A DNA stretch of 64,000 nucleotides from Streptomyces sp. NBRC 110028 (GTDB taxonomy: Bacteria; Actinomycetota; Actinomycetes; Streptomycetales; Streptomycetaceae): NCBI RefSeq assembly GCF_001417735.1, contig NZ_BBUZ01000022.1, positions 744,001-808,000 of the forward strand, given 5' to 3'. Shown piece by piece: positions 25,861-34,469 of this stretch. A program made the translations under genes and the position numbers. Each line of letters opens with the position of its first letter. Within the stretch, counting starts at the first letter, position 1. Under the pieces are notes generated by a model. That model ran no database searches, was not told the origin of the DNA, and saw nothing but the letters and a program-made list of their open reading frames with translations.

Positions 25861-26057
25861 CGGGCGTCCTCTTGCTGGTGGTTGCGGCGCAGCGCGGTGG
25901 CCTCGGTGAACGGGTCACCCTGCGGCGGGAAGCCGGCGGCGCAACGGCCTGGGCAGGCGTAGATCGTGCGGCCTCCCACGCTCGCGCCGTGCTCGATCGC
26001 GACGACGACCGGGTTGCTGGTCCGCTTGTCGCAGCGCGCGCAGACCCGGGACGTCAC
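25857..26057 (-). CDS. Small zinc-ribbon-like protein (66 aa)
   Basis: A GTG start at 26057 that overlaps the upstream relic stop (GTGA), and a stop that overlaps the next start (ATGA). Cys pairs are VCARCDKRT near the N-terminus and YACPGRCAAGF in the middle, a probable metal site. It is the only intact member of a tightly coupled three-gene group. Unknown function. Confidence 0.6.
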   Translation of the reverse strand: MTSRVCARCDKRTSNPVVVAIEHGASVGGRTIYACPGRCAAGFPPQGDPFTEATALRRNHQQEDAR

Positions 26058-26337
26058 GAGGCGTCCTCGGTGAGGGCGACGGCCGGCGCCTTGTACGGAA
26101 GTGCCGGGTCGGTCAGGTCGCGGGTGAACGGGACCCGCCAGTACGTCCCGGGGCCGGATGTCCGGTCCGTGGGACACCGAGGTAGGTGGTGACGCCCTTC
26201 GTCTCGCCGAGGACATGGACCCGCCGCAGATTCCATGACGCGGCGCCGCCGGGGGCGGTGAGCCAGTAGAAGGTGTTGCAGCGGTCCTGGATGACCGCGC
26301 CGGACTGGTCGCCGATGATGTTCGGACAGTGACGCAC
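26054..26337 (-). pseudogene. Frameshifted small protein of the element
   Basis: A GTG at 26337 starts RHCPNIIGDQSGAVIQDRCN and FYWLTAPGGAASWNLRRVHV up to GVTTYLGVP. A second frame continues GPGTYWRVPFTRDLTDPALP to a stop at 26054. The two parts read as one protein, so a frameshift lies near 26165. The family is known to me only as an uncharacterised Streptomyces element protein. Confidence 0.55.
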
Positions 26338-26372
26338 CGTCCTGGACCTTCCGGACGGTAGGACGCAGCGCC

Positions 26373-27229
26373 CTACCCGGCCAGGTGGAGCCGGTCGGCG
26401 GGCTGGGTCACCGGAGAGGTGCGGCGGCGCTCAGGGCCGCGCAGTTCGGCCACGAGGTGGCGTGTGGTCCCGTGGTACCTCATCCATTCCCGGGCGTCCT
26501 GCTCGGTCCTCAACAGGGCTCGGGTGGCCGAGTCGTCCTGCCGGAGTTCGAAGTACGCGAGGGCGCGGTCCACATGGAACCTGGCCCGCCAGGTGGGGGG
26601 TGGGGGAGCGACCCGATGTCCGGCACCGTCCGCGCCGCGGCGATCGCACCAGCGTTGGTGGGACTGAACGGCGTGGCGTAGTCGAGCCGATCGGTTCCGA
26701 TGCTCGCCGCGGCACCCGGCGACAGCCGCAGCAGTTCCTCCACCCTGTCGTACTTGCTCTCGCCCTGCCGCACGACCGCCGTGGCCGCGCGGAGGAGCAA
26801 GGTCCCCCATAGCGACAGCTCGACCGGCCGTGAGTGGAAGCCGGGGTCCATCCGGTCGGCGTGCGTCAGGGCGACCCGCTCGGCGTCCTCCAGCCGCCCC
26901 TGCCTGGTGAAGATCCACGCCAGGGTGGAGGCGCCGATGGACGCCAAGTGGGGGTCGTCGGAGCGTCCGGCGGCTTCGACGGCGCGCTCCATGGCCGTGA
27001 ACGCGGCGTCTTCCCTGCCCAACGCCGTGAGCGTGGTCGCCGCCACCTGGTACGCCTCGGCGAGCACCGCATACGCGGCCGCTTGGTCACCACCATGATG
27101 CCCGCGAGCGGCGGCGCGGGCGTCTCGGATGAGCTGGGGCAGCAGAGCACGCCGCCGGCCGATCCGATCGCCGATGCTCTCGCTCCGGTACCGCATGTAC
27201 ACCCCCGCCCCGGTGGATGGTCCATCCAC
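26373..27229 (-). pseudogene. XRE regulator, C-terminal TPR part, with a frameshift
   Basis: Helical TPR-type repeats: AAAYAVLAEAYQVAATTLTA, LGREDAAFTAMERAVEAAGR and ASTLAWIFTRQGRLEDAERV. After SPTNAGAIAAARTVPDIGSL the natural continuation (TWRARFHVDRALAYFELRQD, REWMRYHGTT) is in another frame, so a frameshift lies in the G-run near 26600. No HTH precedes it; the segment upstream of 27229 is unrelated. Confidence 0.65.
27213..27229. repeat. Short perfect inverted repeat at the island right edge
   Basis: GTGGATGG, T, CCATCCAC. It coincides with the point where XRE-like sequence ends and may be a recombination or operator site. Confidence 0.4.
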
Positions 27230-27295
27230 GCTACGCCGCGGGCAGTGCCCGCCGCCTACGAGTCGTTCACCCGTCGGGGGTACGAAGCCCGGCCC

Positions 27296-27520
27296 CTACG
27301 CCGCGGGCCAGTCGTCGGGGCCGCCGCCCTGCCAGTCGATCAGGTTCGGGTCGTCGATGGGGGCGGCTTCGTCCGTCAGGCCCGCGCGGGTCAGGAGGCG
27401 GCGGAGTTCGTCCGGGTCGACCACGACTCCCACGTCCTCGCCGTCGACCCGTACGCGACGGCGGCCGTCGAGGGGTTCCTCGACGACCACGCGGGGGCGG
27501 GCAGGGGTCTCATCGCTCAT
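27296..27520 (-). CDS. Small acidic conserved protein (74 aa)
   Basis: ATG at 27520. The sequence has VVVEEPLDGRRRVRVDGEDV, VDPDELRRLLTRAGL and ends DWQGGGPDDWPAA. It is acidic and soluble, with good Streptomyces codon use. No known domain. It marks the return to core genes before phoU. Confidence 0.6.
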   Translation of the reverse strand: MSDETPARPRVVVEEPLDGRRRVRVDGEDVGVVVDPDELRRLLTRAGLTDEAAPIDDPNLIDWQGGGPDDWPAA

Positions 27521-27594
27521 AGGACCAGATTCGCCGCAGTGGCCGCCGCCCGCACCTCGGGCGGCAAAGCCGCACCTCGGGCGGCGGACAGGAC

Positions 27595-27629
27595 GGGGCC
27601 CGGGACCGAATCGTTCGGTCCCGGGCCCC
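27595..27629. terminator. Strong bidirectional terminator
   Basis: GGGGCCCGGGACCGAA, loop TCG, then TTCGGTCCCGGGCCCC: a perfect 16-bp stem. It lies after the Cys-rich peptide gene. Confidence 0.85.
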
Positions 27630-27654
27630 GGTCGTTCGTGGCCGCGCCGCCGCG

Positions 27655-27780
27655 TCAGCCGCAGTTGCCGCCGCACGAGCAGGAGCCGCCGGACTGGCAG
27701 CCGCAGCCGCAGCCCGAGCCGCAGCCGCAGGCGCCGACGGGGTGGGTGGGGTGGGGTTCGGGACGGGTGATGTCCGCCAT
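27655..27780 (-). CDS. Cys-rich metallothionein-like peptide (41 aa)
   Basis: ATG at 27780, stop at 27655. The first half is PEPHPTHPVG; the second half has eight Cys in CXC and CXGC arrays (ACGCGSGCGCGC, SCSCGGNCG). The Cys density and absence of hydrophobic residues suggest metal binding. It is 115 bp from the phoU stop, on the same strand, and is followed by a perfect terminator. Which metal it binds is unknown. Confidence 0.7.
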   Translation of the reverse strand: MADITRPEPHPTHPVGACGCGSGCGCGCQSGGSCSCGGNCG

Positions 27781-27895
27781 GAGTCGTCTCCTCGGAAGGG
27801 AACACCTGCTGCTCATGGTCCCGGTCCACGGCCCGCCCACAGGGGCGCATCGACGGCGCGCGGAGGCACGCCGCCGTGATGCCGCCGCGTCCGCC

Positions 27896-28570
27896 TCAGG
27901 CCTCGTGGGTGGTCGCCGCGCCGATCTCGTCCGCGTGCTCACCGGTGACCAGGTAGATGACGCGCTTGGCCACCGACACCGCGTGGTCCGCGAACCGCTC
28001 GTAGTAGCGGCCCAGCAGGGTGACGTCGACGGCCGTCTCGATGCCGTGCTTCCAGCGGTCGTCCATCAGGTGCTGGAAGAGGGTGCGGTGCAGCAGGTCC
28101 ATCGCGTCGTCGTCCTGCTCCAGCTGCGAGGCGAGGTCGACGTCCTTGGTGATGATGACCTCGGCCGCCTTCGCCATCAGCCGCTGCGCCAGCTGGCCCA
28201 TCTCCAGGATGGTGGCGTGCAGGTCGTGCGGTACGGCGTTGGCCGGGAAGCGGAGCCGGGTGAGCTTGGCGACGTGCTGCGCCAGGTCACCGGAGCGTTC
28301 GAGGTCGGCGCTCATGCGCAGGCTGGTGACGACGATCCGCAGATCGGTGGCGACCGGCTGCTGCCGGGCGAGCAGCGCTATCGCGCGGTTCTCCAGGTCG
28401 CGCTGGAGGTCGTCGACCTTCTCATCGGCGGCTATGACGCTCTCGGCGAGCTTCAGGTCCGCGTCCAGGATGGATGTGGTGGCGCGGCCGATGGCGGAAC
28501 CGACGAGCCGGGCCATATCGACCAGGCCCTCCCCGATCGAATCCAGCTCCTCGTGGTACGCGTCGCGCAT
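27896..28570 (-). CDS. phoU: Phosphate transport system regulator PhoU
   Basis: A 224-residue all-helical protein with two PhoU repeats. Each holds the acidic metal-binding run: ESVIAADEKVDDLQRDLENR in the first and EQDDDAMDLLHRTLFQHLMD in the second, with RYYERFADHAVSVAKRVIYL near the C-terminus. PhoU modulates PhoR and phosphate uptake. It is divergent from phoR-phoP, with PHO-box-like repeats between them. Confidence 0.95.
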   Translation of the reverse strand: MRDAYHEELDSIGEGLVDMARLVGSAIGRATTSILDADLKLAESVIAADEKVDDLQRDLENRAIALLARQQPVATDLRIVVTSLRMSADLERSGDLAQHVAKLTRLRFPANAVPHDLHATILEMGQLAQRLMAKAAEVIITKDVDLASQLEQDDDAMDLLHRTLFQHLMDDRWKHGIETAVDVTLLGRYYERFADHAVSVAKRVIYLVTGEHADEIGAATTHEA

Positions 28571-28693
28571 CACTGACCTTCTCTCACTGACTCTCGCTGA
28601 CGGATCTTCGTGGACTCGTGTGACCCACCCTGCCACGTTCGGATCGGAACGCGTCCGGCTCGGCGCCCCTCGGTTAACCGCCCCGGACGTCGA

Positions 28694-28714
28694 GGTGAAC
28701 TCTCGGTAACGTCC
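28694..28714 (-). promoter_or_regulatory. Candidate PHO box 1 in the phoU-phoR gap
   Basis: On the minus strand the sequence reads as two 11-nt units, CGTTACCGAGA and GTTCACCTCGA, the second a close match to the Streptomyces PhoP unit. A near copy sits 85 bp away at 28779. Confidence 0.6.
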
Positions 28715-28778
28715 CCCACGCCACCCCGTGCGGCGGCCGGTCGGCGCGGCGCCGGGAGTGAACCGGCGCCAACCCACC

Positions 28779-28800
28779 GGTGAACTCTCGGCAACGTCTG
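28779..28800 (-). promoter_or_regulatory. Candidate PHO box 2 in the phoU-phoR gap
   Basis: On the minus strand: CGTTGCCGAGA then GTTCACCGGTG, two direct 11-nt units. It shares GTGAACTCTCGG(T/C)AACGTC (plus strand) with box 1. One may serve phoU and the other phoR-phoP. Confidence 0.6.
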
Positions 28801-28859
28801 TTCGAGGGAGCCCGTGCGGGGCTGTGGAGGCCGCTCCCCGCCCGCATAACCTTGGACGC

Positions 28860-30146
28860 ATGAACGTGAACGCGGCGATCGCCGCAGTGGCGGCGCTCGC
28901 CGGGTTGTGCACCGGTGTCATCGCCATGCTGGCGTTCCGATGGAGCGAGCGCGAACAGGCGAAGCCTACGCGCTCATCGCTGCACACCGATGCCGCCCTG
29001 CCGCCCGGCGTGGACACCGTGCTCTCGGTACTGCGTTCCTCGGCCGTCGTCCTCGACGAGGCGGACGCCGTCGTCAAGGCCAGCTCGGCCGCGTACGCGC
29101 TGGGGCTGGTGCGCGGCGGCAAGCTCGCCGTCGAACCGATGCTGGCCATGGCCCGCGACACGCGGCGGGACGGCGAGATACGGCAGATCGAGCTGGACCT
29201 GCCGCGGCGCGGCACCGGCCGGGGCGACGCCCTCGCCGTGTCCGCCAGAGTGGCTCCGCTGGGCTCCCGGCTGGTCCTGCTGCTGGTCGAGGACCTCACC
29301 GAGGCCCGCCGGATCGAGGCCGTACGGCGCGACTTCGTCGCGAACGTCAGCCATGAGCTGAAGACCCCGGTCGGCGCGCTCTCCCTGCTCTCCGAGGCCG
29401 TCATGGACGCGTCGGACGACCCGGAGGCGGTCAGCCGCTTCGCGGGCCGGATGCAGGTCGAGGCGACCCGGCTGTCCAGCCTCGTCCAGGAGCTGATCGA
29501 CCTCTCCCGGGTCCAGAACGACGACCCGCTGGAGGACGCCGAGCCGGTCCGGGTGGACGAGCTGGTCGCCGAGGCCATCGACCGCTGCCGCCACCAGGCG
29601 GGCACCAAGCAGATCACGATGGCCGCCGGCGGCACCGCCGATCTGCGGGTGTGGGGCAATCGCGGCCAGCTGGCCGCCGCCCTCGGCAACCTCGTCGAGA
29701 ACGCGGTCAACTACAGCCCGGCCCGCACCCGCGTCGGCATCGCGGCCCGCCGCATCCCCGCGACGGGCGGCGATCTGATCGAGGTCGCCGTCACCGACCA
29801 GGGCATCGGCATCTCCACGACGGATCGTGAGCGGATCTTCGAGCGGTTCTACCGGGTCGACCCGGCCCGCTCGCGGCAGACCGGCGGGACCGGCCTCGGT
29901 CTCGCCATCGTCAAGCACGTGGCCGCCTCGCACGGCGGGGAGGTCACGGTGTGGAGCGCCGAGGGACAGGGCTCCACGTTCACCCTGAGGCTCCCGGAGG
30001 CCGGTGCGGCGCGGGACCGGGATCGCACGGCCGGCGGGCCGGGCGAGCCGTACGATTCAGGATCCGACCTCGATGGGGAGGACGGCGACCGACCGTACGA
30101 GACCTTCACCAACGATCAACTTTCTGCCCCGGAGGTCCTTCCGTGA
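28860..30146 (+). CDS. phoR: Sensor histidine kinase of phosphate two-component system (SenX3/PhoR)
   Basis: A 428-residue kinase with one N-terminal membrane helix (about 4-26), a PAS-like sensor (about 45-155), the dimerisation box NVSHELKTPVGALSLLSEAV (His near 166) and an ATPase domain with N-box GNLVENAVNYSP and G-boxes DQGIGIS and GGTGLGLAIV. The C-terminal tail is acidic and disordered. The ATG at 28860 gives family length. It ends with a GTGA overlap into phoP, so they are one operon. Confidence 0.95.
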   Translation: MNVNAAIAAVAALAGLCTGVIAMLAFRWSEREQAKPTRSSLHTDAALPPGVDTVLSVLRSSAVVLDEADAVVKASSAAYALGLVRGGKLAVEPMLAMARDTRRDGEIRQIELDLPRRGTGRGDALAVSARVAPLGSRLVLLLVEDLTEARRIEAVRRDFVANVSHELKTPVGALSLLSEAVMDASDDPEAVSRFAGRMQVEATRLSSLVQELIDLSRVQNDDPLEDAEPVRVDELVAEAIDRCRHQAGTKQITMAAGGTADLRVWGNRGQLAAALGNLVENAVNYSPARTRVGIAARRIPATGGDLIEVAVTDQGIGISTTDRERIFERFYRVDPARSRQTGGTGLGLAIVKHVAASHGGEVTVWSAEGQGSTFTLRLPEAGAARDRDRTAGGPGEPYDSGSDLDGEDGDRPYETFTNDQLSAPEVLP

Positions 30147-30823
30147 CCCGAGTTCTGGTCGTCGAGGACGAGGAATCGTTCAGCGACGCGCTGTCGTACA
30201 TGCTCCGCAAGGAGGGATTCGAGGTCGCCATCGCGGCAACGGGACCCGATGGGCTCGACGAGTTCGAGCGGAACGGCGCCGATCTGGTGCTGCTCGACCT
30301 GATGCTGCCGGGACTGCCCGGTACGGAGGTGTGCCGCCAGCTGCGCGGCCGCTCCAACGTCCCGGTGATCATGGTCACTGCCAAGGACAGCGAGATCGAC
30401 AAGGTCGTCGGCCTGGAAATAGGTGCCGACGACTACGTGACCAAGCCCTTCTCGTCGCGTGAGCTGGTGGCCCGGATCCGGGCCGTCCTGCGCCGCCGCG
30501 GCGAGCCGGAGGAGGTCACGCCCGCGGCCCTGGAGGCGGGCCCGGTCCGGATGGACGTGGACCGGCACGTGGTCACGGTCGGCGGCGGCAAGGTGGACCT
30601 CCCGCTGAAGGAGTTCGACCTGCTGGAGATGCTGCTGCGCAACGCGGGCCGGGTGCTGACCCGGATGCAGCTGATCGACCGGGTGTGGGGCGCGGACTAC
30701 GTGGGCGATACGAAGACGCTCGACGTCCACGTCAAGCGGCTGCGAGCCAAGATCGAGCCGGACCCGGGGGCGCCGCGCTATCTGGTGACGGTGCGCGGCC
30801 TGGGCTACAAGTTCGAGCCGTAA
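30143..30823 (+). CDS. phoP: Phosphate response regulator PhoP
   Basis: A 226-residue OmpR-type regulator. The receiver has VVEDEESF, LVLLDLMLPGLPG (phospho-Asp near 53), MVTAKD and GADDYVTKPFSSREL (Lys switch). The winged helix has LPLKEFDLLEMLLRN and DVHVKRLRAKIEPDPG. The GTG start at 30143 lies 9 nt after GGAGG and overlaps the phoR stop. Confidence 0.96.
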   Translation: MTRVLVVEDEESFSDALSYMLRKEGFEVAIAATGPDGLDEFERNGADLVLLDLMLPGLPGTEVCRQLRGRSNVPVIMVTAKDSEIDKVVGLEIGADDYVTKPFSSRELVARIRAVLRRRGEPEEVTPAALEAGPVRMDVDRHVVTVGGGKVDLPLKEFDLLEMLLRNAGRVLTRMQLIDRVWGADYVGDTKTLDVHVKRLRAKIEPDPGAPRYLVTVRGLGYKFEP

Positions 30824-30964
30824 ACCGAACGATCCCCGGCCCGCTGAAGGCCGCCGAGGGCCGCCGAAGCCCGTGAGGCCCCCGAGGCCCCCGGGGCCGT
30901 TCGGTGCGAGGTGCGCACGGTGCAGGGGAACCCGGCACGGTCACGTGCCCGCTGACGACGCGAA

Positions 30965-30990
30965 GGCGGCCCCGGATCTCCGGGGCCGCC
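30965..30990. terminator. Shared terminator of phoP and the convergent lipoprotein gene
   Basis: GGCGGCCCCGG, loop ATCT, CCGGGGCCGCC: a perfect 11-bp GC stem between convergent genes. Confidence 0.8.
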
Positions 30991-31023
30991 CTCGCGTGTG
31001 CTCAGTGCGGGCTCAGCGCGGGC

Positions 31024-31716
31024 TCAGTGGTTCGGCGTCGGCTCGCCGGAAGCGATGCCGTTGCTCTGGCCGCCCGGCTTGTTGCTCGCCTCGCCGGACG
31101 GCTTGTCGCCCGGCTTGCTTCCGCCCGGCTTCGTGGTCCCGCCCGGCGTCCCGGAGGCCGTACCGCCCGGCGTGCCCGACGGGGCCGGGGCCGGCACCTT
31201 GGACGGGCCCCAGCCCTCGAAGTAGCTCGTCGCGGGCACGACGAAGGCCGTGATCGGCACGTCGCCGGTCGAGCTGAGATCGAAGACGACCCGCTGGGCG
31301 TCGCCGTCCTTGGCGGCCTCGCGGCCGTCGGCGAGAACGGCGGAGGCGTTGCCCTTGCCGCCGAGGATGACGGAGCCGCCGGCGGGGACGACGACCTTGC
31401 CCGCGGCCTTGCCGGCCGGGTGCAGCTTGGCCTTCGCGCCGTGCGCTTCGGGCAGCGTGATGGCCGTGAGCGTCTCGTCCCGGTCGCCGTTGTTGAAGAT
31501 CCGGGCCGTGATGACGGCCGGGCCCTTCGCCGTCCGGTCCGGCTGGGTCACCACGCTGGCGTTCTGGATCTTGATGTCTCCGACGGACGTCGCGGCGTTG
31601 TCGGGCTTGACCTCCAGCGTCTGCGCGTCGTTCCCGGCTCCGCAGGCGGAGAGCGGGGCGACCGAGACCACGATGGCGGCTGCGGCGAGGGCGCCGCGTC
31701 GAAGGCTGCTGCTCAC
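31024..31716 (-). CDS. Lipoprotein, copper-chaperone-like domain (DUF461 type)
   Basis: A 230-residue exported protein. The signal peptide ends in a lipobox LSACG (Cys near 25). A beta-rich domain (about 30-160) has SVGDIKIQNASVVTQPD, FNNGDRDETLTAITLP and GGSVILGGKGNASAVLAD, the layout of PCuAC/DUF461 proteins, though Met/His copper ligands are not evident. The tail is a disordered Gly/Pro/Lys stretch. It is conserved beside phoP in Streptomyces, from memory. Confidence 0.85.
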   Translation of the reverse strand: MSSSLRRGALAAAAIVVSVAPLSACGAGNDAQTLEVKPDNAATSVGDIKIQNASVVTQPDRTAKGPAVITARIFNNGDRDETLTAITLPEAHGAKAKLHPAGKAAGKVVVPAGGSVILGGKGNASAVLADGREAAKDGDAQRVVFDLSSTGDVPITAFVVPATSYFEGWGPSKVPAPAPSGTPGGTASGTPGGTTKPGGSKPGDKPSGEASNKPGGQSNGIASGEPTPNH

Positions 31717-32295
31717 GGCGGCGGCATCTCCTAGGACGAGGTAAAAGGTGGACCAGCGCGCTTAGGTTACCGATCCGCCCTTCCGGCTCCGCACCCGACC
31801 CGCCTCCCGGGCGACGCGGCCGTCCCGTATGCCCCTCACCGCGCTTCCGCGACGACCCTCCCGACCACCCTGAATATCGGTTCGGTGACAGATCGGGGAG
31901 ATTATCGGTAAGGAATCCGTGGACGTCCGAAGAATTGATCACGCACTTGACCACGGATGTCTCACAGGCATGATCAGCACGGCCGTGATCAATTCGGGAA
32001 TCGGGGCCGGATCTGTCGCTCCTCGGCCGAACGGAGTAGCGGAAGTCCATCGACCGGACTCCGGCAAAACGGGACGTACGGCCACCCGCATGATGCTCTC
32101 GGGGTACGTAACGCGCCGGTTTCGCGCCGCCCGGACAACCGCTCCCACCTGCGAATACCCGGTTCCGCCCACCGTGCCCAGCACGTCCCAGCCGCTGTTG
32201 TCAAGCCCCGAGATATGCCCTGACCTGCGAAAACGCCATTCAGAAGAAGGCGTTCACGTGTTACCCTGGATAGCCACGGAAGGGGTACCTGTCAC
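31717..32295. other. 579-bp intergenic region upstream of carD
   Basis: No convincing gene. It contains an ATCGG-rich stretch at about 31873-31915, the long inverted repeat at 31932-31995, an AACGCC/GGCGTT hairpin near 32229-32255 and the carD ribosome site GGAAGGGG. Confidence 0.6.
31932..31995. promoter_or_regulatory. 12-bp perfect inverted repeat with 40-bp spacer
   Basis: GAATTGATCACG at 31932-31943 and CGTGATCAATTC at 31984-31995. The arms are AT-rich against a GC-rich background. It could be two half-operators for looping or cooperative binding by a regulator. It lies between the divergent lipoprotein and carD genes. Confidence 0.5.
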
Positions 32296-32778
32296 ATGAC
32301 GTTCAAGGTAGGCGACACCGTGGTCTATCCCCATCACGGGGCCGCGCTGATCGAGGCCATCGAAACTCGTCAGATCAAAGGCGTGGACAAGACCTACTTG
32401 GTGCTGAAGGTCGCTCAGGGTGACCTGACGGTTCGTGTACCGGCGGACAATGCGGAGTTCGTCGGTGTGCGTGATGTGGTCGGCCAGGACGGGCTGGACC
32501 GAGTCTTCGAGGTGCTGCGCGCACCGTATGCGGAAGAGCCCACGAACTGGTCCCGTCGCTACAAGGCAAATCTTGAGAAGCTCGCCTCCGGTGATGTGAT
32601 CAAGGTTGCCGAGGTCGTGCGTGACCTGTGGCGCCGAGAGCGGGAGCGCGGACTGTCCGCCGGCGAGAAGCGCATGCTCGCCAAGGCGCGCCAGATCCTC
32701 GTGAGCGAGCTCGCCCTCGCCGAGAACACCAATGAAGACAAGGCCGAGGCCCTGCTGGATGAGGTACTCGCGTCCTGA
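32296..32778 (+). CDS. carD: CarD family RNA polymerase-binding regulator
   Basis: A 160-residue protein that stabilises open promoter complexes. The N-terminal Tudor-like RNAP-interaction domain ([20 protein letters not shown], residues 1-60) is followed by the helical DNA-binding domain with the conserved Trp in [17 protein letters not shown] and [20 protein letters not shown]. The ATG is preceded by GGAAGGGG. Confidence 0.95.
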   Translation: MTFKVGDTVVYPHHGAALIEAIETRQIKGVDKTYLVLKVAQGDLTVRVPADNAEFVGVRDVVGQDGLDRVFEVLRAPYAEEPTNWSRRYKANLEKLASGDVIKVAEVVRDLWRRERERGLSAGEKRMLAKARQILVSELALAENTNEDKAEALLDEVLAS

Positions 32779-33053
32779 CGCATAGATGCCGCGGTGCCCG
32801 AGTGATGCAGACCTGCTCCCTGTAAGTCTGTTCGCCGGGCGCTGCGGCATGTTCGCACACAGGCACCTCAGCCCACCACATCCAAGCCCATGGCGCAAGA
32901 CCGCTTGTGGTGTCGCTGTTGTGTTGCAAAGTGTGCCGGGCCCGGGCAGCTGGCTCGACCAGTCGTCACGGAAGGGGCCGGTCGGGGCATCGCGCCCGGC
33001 ACGCTGTGGCCATACCCATTTCGGCCGAGGAAGCAAACCTGAACGCCAACTCA

Positions 33054-33827
33054 ATGTCCGTAACCCCGCCTGCCGGCGACCCCGGGCGTCCTGCCCGCAC
33101 CGCCGCCGTGATCCCCGCAGCGGGTCGTGGCGTGCGGCTGGGCCCGGGCGCCCCCAAGGCGCTGCGCCCGCTGAGCGGTACGCCGATGCTCGTCCACGCC
33201 GTTCGGGCGATGGCCGGATCCCGCGCCGTTTCCCTGGTGGTCGTGGTCGCCCCGCCGGACGGTGCCGACGAGGTCCGCAGACTGCTCGACGCGTACCCGC
33301 TCACCGGGACCACGGAGGTCGTCGTCGTCCCCGGCGGTGAGACCCGCCAGGAGTCGGTGCGCCTGGGCCTGGCCGCCGTCCCCGACACCGTCACGACGGT
33401 GCTGGTGCACGACGCGGCGCGCCCGCTCGTTCCCGTGGACACCGTGGACGCGGTCGTCGCCGCCGTACGGGACGGTTCGCCCGCCGTCGTTCCGGCCCTG
33501 CCGGTCACCGACACCGTCAAGCGGGTCGAGCCGCGCACCGGCGACCGGGCCGGTGAGCCCGAGCCGGTGGTCGGCACCCCCGAGCGCGCCCTGCTGCGCG
33601 CCGTGCAGACCCCGCAGGGCTTCGACCGGGCCACGCTCGCCGCCGCGCACGAGAAGATCGTCCTGGAGGGCGACGGCGCGACGGACGACGCGGGCATGGT
33701 CGAGCGGATGGGCGTCGAGGTCGTGGTCGTGCCCGGCCACGAGGAGGCGTTCAAGGTGACCCGGCCCCTGGATCTGGTGCTGGCCGAGGCGGTTCTCGCG
33801 CGCAGGAGGGCGAACGATGGCTTCTGA
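33054..33827 (+). CDS. ispD: 2-C-methyl-D-erythritol 4-phosphate cytidylyltransferase
   Basis: A 257-residue enzyme of the non-mevalonate pathway that couples CTP and MEP. The nucleotide-binding start is [20 protein letters not shown] (about 16-35), with [23 protein letters not shown] and [15 protein letters not shown]. The ATG at 33054 has a poor ribosome site; an in-frame start further upstream cannot be excluded. It overlaps ispF by 11 nt. Confidence 0.94.
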   Translation: MSVTPPAGDPGRPARTAAVIPAAGRGVRLGPGAPKALRPLSGTPMLVHAVRAMAGSRAVSLVVVVAPPDGADEVRRLLDAYPLTGTTEVVVVPGGETRQESVRLGLAAVPDTVTTVLVHDAARPLVPVDTVDAVVAAVRDGSPAVVPALPVTDTVKRVEPRTGDRAGEPEPVVGTPERALLRAVQTPQGFDRATLAAAHEKIVLEGDGATDDAGMVERMGVEVVVVPGHEEAFKVTRPLDLVLAEAVLARRRANDGF

Positions 33828-34311
33828 CGCTCAGGCGGCGCTCCCCCTGGTGGGCATCGGCACGGATGTGCACGCCTTCGAGGAGGGCCGCGAGCTGTGG
33901 TGCGCCGGTCTGCTGTGGGAGGGCGAGGCGTACGGCCTGGCCGGGCACTCCGACGGTGACGTGGCCGCTCACGCCGCCTGTGACGCGCTCTTCTCCGCCG
34001 CGGGACTCGGCGACCTCGGCGCCCACTTCGGCACCGACCGCCCCGAGTGGTCCGGCGCGTCCGGGGTGACGCTGCTGGCGGAGGCGGCCCGGATCGTGCG
34101 GGCGGCCGGTTTCGAGATCGGCAATGTGGCGATCCAGGTGATCGGAGTCCGCCCCAAGATCGGCAAGCGCCGCGACGAGGCGGTGAAGGCGCTCTCGTCG
34201 GCGATCGACGCCCCGGTCTCGGTGTCCGGTACGACGACGGACGGGCTGGGCCTGACCGGCCGGGCGGAGGGTCTGGCGGCGGTGGCGACCGCGCTGGTGG
34301 TGCGGCGTTGA
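33817..34311 (+). CDS. ispF: 2-C-methyl-D-erythritol 2,4-cyclodiphosphate synthase
   Basis: A 164-residue enzyme that cyclises CDP-ME-2-phosphate in isoprenoid synthesis. Metal ligands are in [12 protein letters not shown] (Asp and His near 16-18) and [15 protein letters not shown]; the C-terminal [19 protein letters not shown] matches the family end. It overlaps ispD by 11 nt. Confidence 0.95.
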   Translation: MASDAQAALPLVGIGTDVHAFEEGRELWCAGLLWEGEAYGLAGHSDGDVAAHAACDALFSAAGLGDLGAHFGTDRPEWSGASGVTLLAEAARIVRAAGFEIGNVAIQVIGVRPKIGKRRDEAVKALSSAIDAPVSVSGTTTDGLGLTGRAEGLAAVATALVVRR

Positions 34312-34398
34312 GTCTCCGCCGTACGGGCCGTTCCGCGTCCGGAACCGAAATGCCCTGACGGTGTGTGGGGTACGGATCGGGTAACCCCTACCCCATCC

Positions 34399-34448
34399 GT
34401 ACCACCACCCGGCCGTACCACCACCCGGCCGTACCACCGCCCGGCCGG
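34399..34448 (+). repeat. 17-bp tandem repeat
   Basis: Three copies of CCGTACCACCACCCGGC, the last with one change, between ispF and the PPOX gene. Confidence 0.85.
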
Positions 34449-34469
34449 CGCGAGGAAAGGAAGCACCCC

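Noticed and set aside
21756..27230. A complete integrative element of the pSAM2 type
   Set aside because: No integrase, excisionase, replication initiator or FtsK-type transfer gene could be found. Only small genes and relics remain.
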